From contig NZ_OZ244162.1 in assembly GCF_965216485.1 (NCBI RefSeq), forward strand, positions 248,001 to 312,000: DNA of 64,000 bases. Direction: 5' to 3'. Both the position numbers and the translations under genes were made by a program. Positions 63,218 through 64,000 of this stretch are shown here, one piece after another (position 1 is the stretch's first letter; the number at the start of each line of letters is the position of its first letter). This stretch comes from Algiphilus sp965216485 (lineage in GTDB: Bacteria > Pseudomonadota > Gammaproteobacteria > Nevskiales > Nevskiaceae). The notes beneath the pieces were generated by a model that was not told the origin of the DNA, ran no database searches, and saw nothing but the letters and a program-made list of their open reading frames with translations.

Positions 63218-63982
63218 TCACGCTCCCTTGTCGGCAACCACACGCTGCCATTCATAGCTGGTTTCGTTCGGTTCCTCAGCACCGTCCCGCTGAACGGTGA
63301 TCAGGACCCGTCGTGGCGTAAAGCCTTCCGGAATCGCAAAGACGCCCGCGAACTCCTGAAAATGACGGAAAGAAAATAGCATGTCCTTCTCGCCTTCGGC
63401 GCCACGCACTTCCAAGGTCTCAGGCTTGCGCTTGCCGTCCTCCTGGGGCGCTCCCAGTCCCTCGATGCGCACCTGGAAGCGTCCACGCGCGCGCCGGTCG
63501 TGCTGCCCACTGCGCACCAGTACCAGTTCATAGCGCATGCCCGCGCTGGTGGGATAGACCACGAATTCGTGTACCCGCACCGCCTTGCCGCCCCCGGCGG
63601 GCGAGACGATGCCCCGATAGAAGGCCAACTGCTCCTGCGCATCGACCAGCTTGGCCTGCATGTCACGGAGCGACGACCGCAATTGCTGACAGGCCTCGCG
63701 GTCGATCTGCTGAGACTTCTCCAGATAGGCGAGTCGCTCGCGTAGCGCTTCGGTTTCCGCCTTCTCCTCCTGCAAGCGCTGGGAAAGCTCCCGCCGCAAC
63801 TCCAGCAAGCGGGTGCGGTCGCCGGTCATGGCGGAATACCGCTCCGACAACTCGGTGCTGAGCAAGGTGAACACGCCATAGCCGCCGCCGATGGCCAGCA
63901 CGACCGCCCCCACCACCACCAGCCAATGCAGCCAGCGCGGTCGCTCGTCACCCTCGGTGACGATGCGCGGACGATGCACCAT
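63218..63982 (-). CDS. Membrane coiled-coil protein (DUF6776-like)
   Basis: A 254-residue protein with one N-terminal membrane helix at about residues 18-40 (LHWLVVVGAVVLAIGGGYGV). A coiled coil follows at about 50-120 (RLLELRRELSQRLQEEKAET, LRERLAYLEKSQQIDREAC). The C-terminal domain is beta-rich (RVHEFVVYPTSAGMRYELVL). Members of this family sit before bactofilin in related genomes. It could anchor bactofilin filaments at the membrane, which is inference from position. The ATG directly follows the stop of the gene to the right. Confidence 0.85.
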   Translation of the reverse strand: MVHRPRIVTEGDERPRWLHWLVVVGAVVLAIGGGYGVFTLLSTELSERYSAMTGDRTRLLELRRELSQRLQEEKAETEALRERLAYLEKSQQIDREACQQLRSSLRDMQAKLVDAQEQLAFYRGIVSPAGGGKAVRVHEFVVYPTSAGMRYELVLVRSGQHDRRARGRFQVRIEGLGAPQEDGKRKPETLEVRGAEGEKDMLFSFRHFQEFAGVFAIPEGFTPRRVLITVQRDGAEEPNETSYEWQRVVADKGA

Positions 63983-64000
63983 CTAGGGCCACAGCCCCGG
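63983..64000 (-). CDS. C-terminal end of the next gene (possibly argC)
   Basis: The minus-strand reading PGLWP-stop ends directly at the ATG of the coiled-coil protein gene (TAGATG). This shows an upstream gene in the same operon, of which only five codons are visible. By synteny with Pseudomonas it may be argC, but the sequence is too short to confirm. Confidence 0.35.
   Translation of the reverse strand, partial: PGLWP

Overview
The window is GC-rich chromosomal DNA from a gammaproteobacterium. The evidence is a 16S-tRNA-Ile-tRNA-Ala-23S-5S operon, an E. coli-type LexA box in front of lexA-imuA-imuB-dnaE2, argS followed by a SPOR/FtsN-like gene, and tyrS / M23 peptidase / anmK / erpA / bactofilin in the order known from Pseudomonas and relatives. 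Xanthomonadales- or Nevskiales-like lineages would fit, but I cannot place the genus without an rRNA search. Nearly all of the DNA is chromosomal housekeeping or metabolic sequence. I see no transposase, integrase, prophage, plasmid gene or CRISPR array.

Layout. 1-3.3 kb (minus): a TonB energy-transduction operon (DUF3450, TtpC-like, ExbB, ExbD, TonB) with every junction overlapping by 4 nt. 3.4-7.7 kb: thpR, small secreted or unknown proteins, a calcium-binding-like protein, a stand-alone EAL protein and a lipoprotein. 7.8-10.6 kb (minus): proton-translocating transhydrogenase pntAa-pntAb-pntB. 10.9-15 kb: DUF3015 and DUF4105 envelope genes, a histone-deacetylase-family gene and an SDR. 15.2-21 kb (plus): ttcA, priA, argS and the ftsN-like gene. 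21.3-25.3 kb (plus): acyl-CoA ligase, cyclic-nucleotide-domain patatin and a YkgJ-type protein.

25.3-31.9 kb (plus) is the most interesting unit. A LysR regulator is followed by dabB and dabA (energy-coupled inorganic-carbon uptake), a small PII-like protein, and a long-type isocitrate dehydrogenase with NAD-type cofactor residues. The junctions overlap or are a few bases long, and two LysR-type inverted repeats sit in front of dabB. I read it as a self-regulated bicarbonate-supply operon in which the transporter, its probable nucleotide or metabolite sensor and a CO2/2-oxoglutarate enzyme are made together.

31.9-39.8 kb: mtfA, uvrD, an EamA transporter, an SMR efflux protein, a uracil-DNA-glycosylase-like protein, and a coupled membrane protein/GTPase pair (DUF2868-DUF3482). 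39.8-46.6 kb: five glycosyltransferases (two of them tandem paralogues), a membrane-anchored methyltransferase and a CapA-type protein, together a surface-glycan locus. 46.7-52.7 kb (minus): the SOS mutagenesis cassette. 52.8-58.3 kb (minus): tRNA-Phe and the complete rrn operon with its promoter. 58.4-64 kb: tyrS, an M23 endopeptidase, anmK, erpA, bactofilin and a coiled-coil membrane protein, largely concerned with the cell wall and cytoskeleton.
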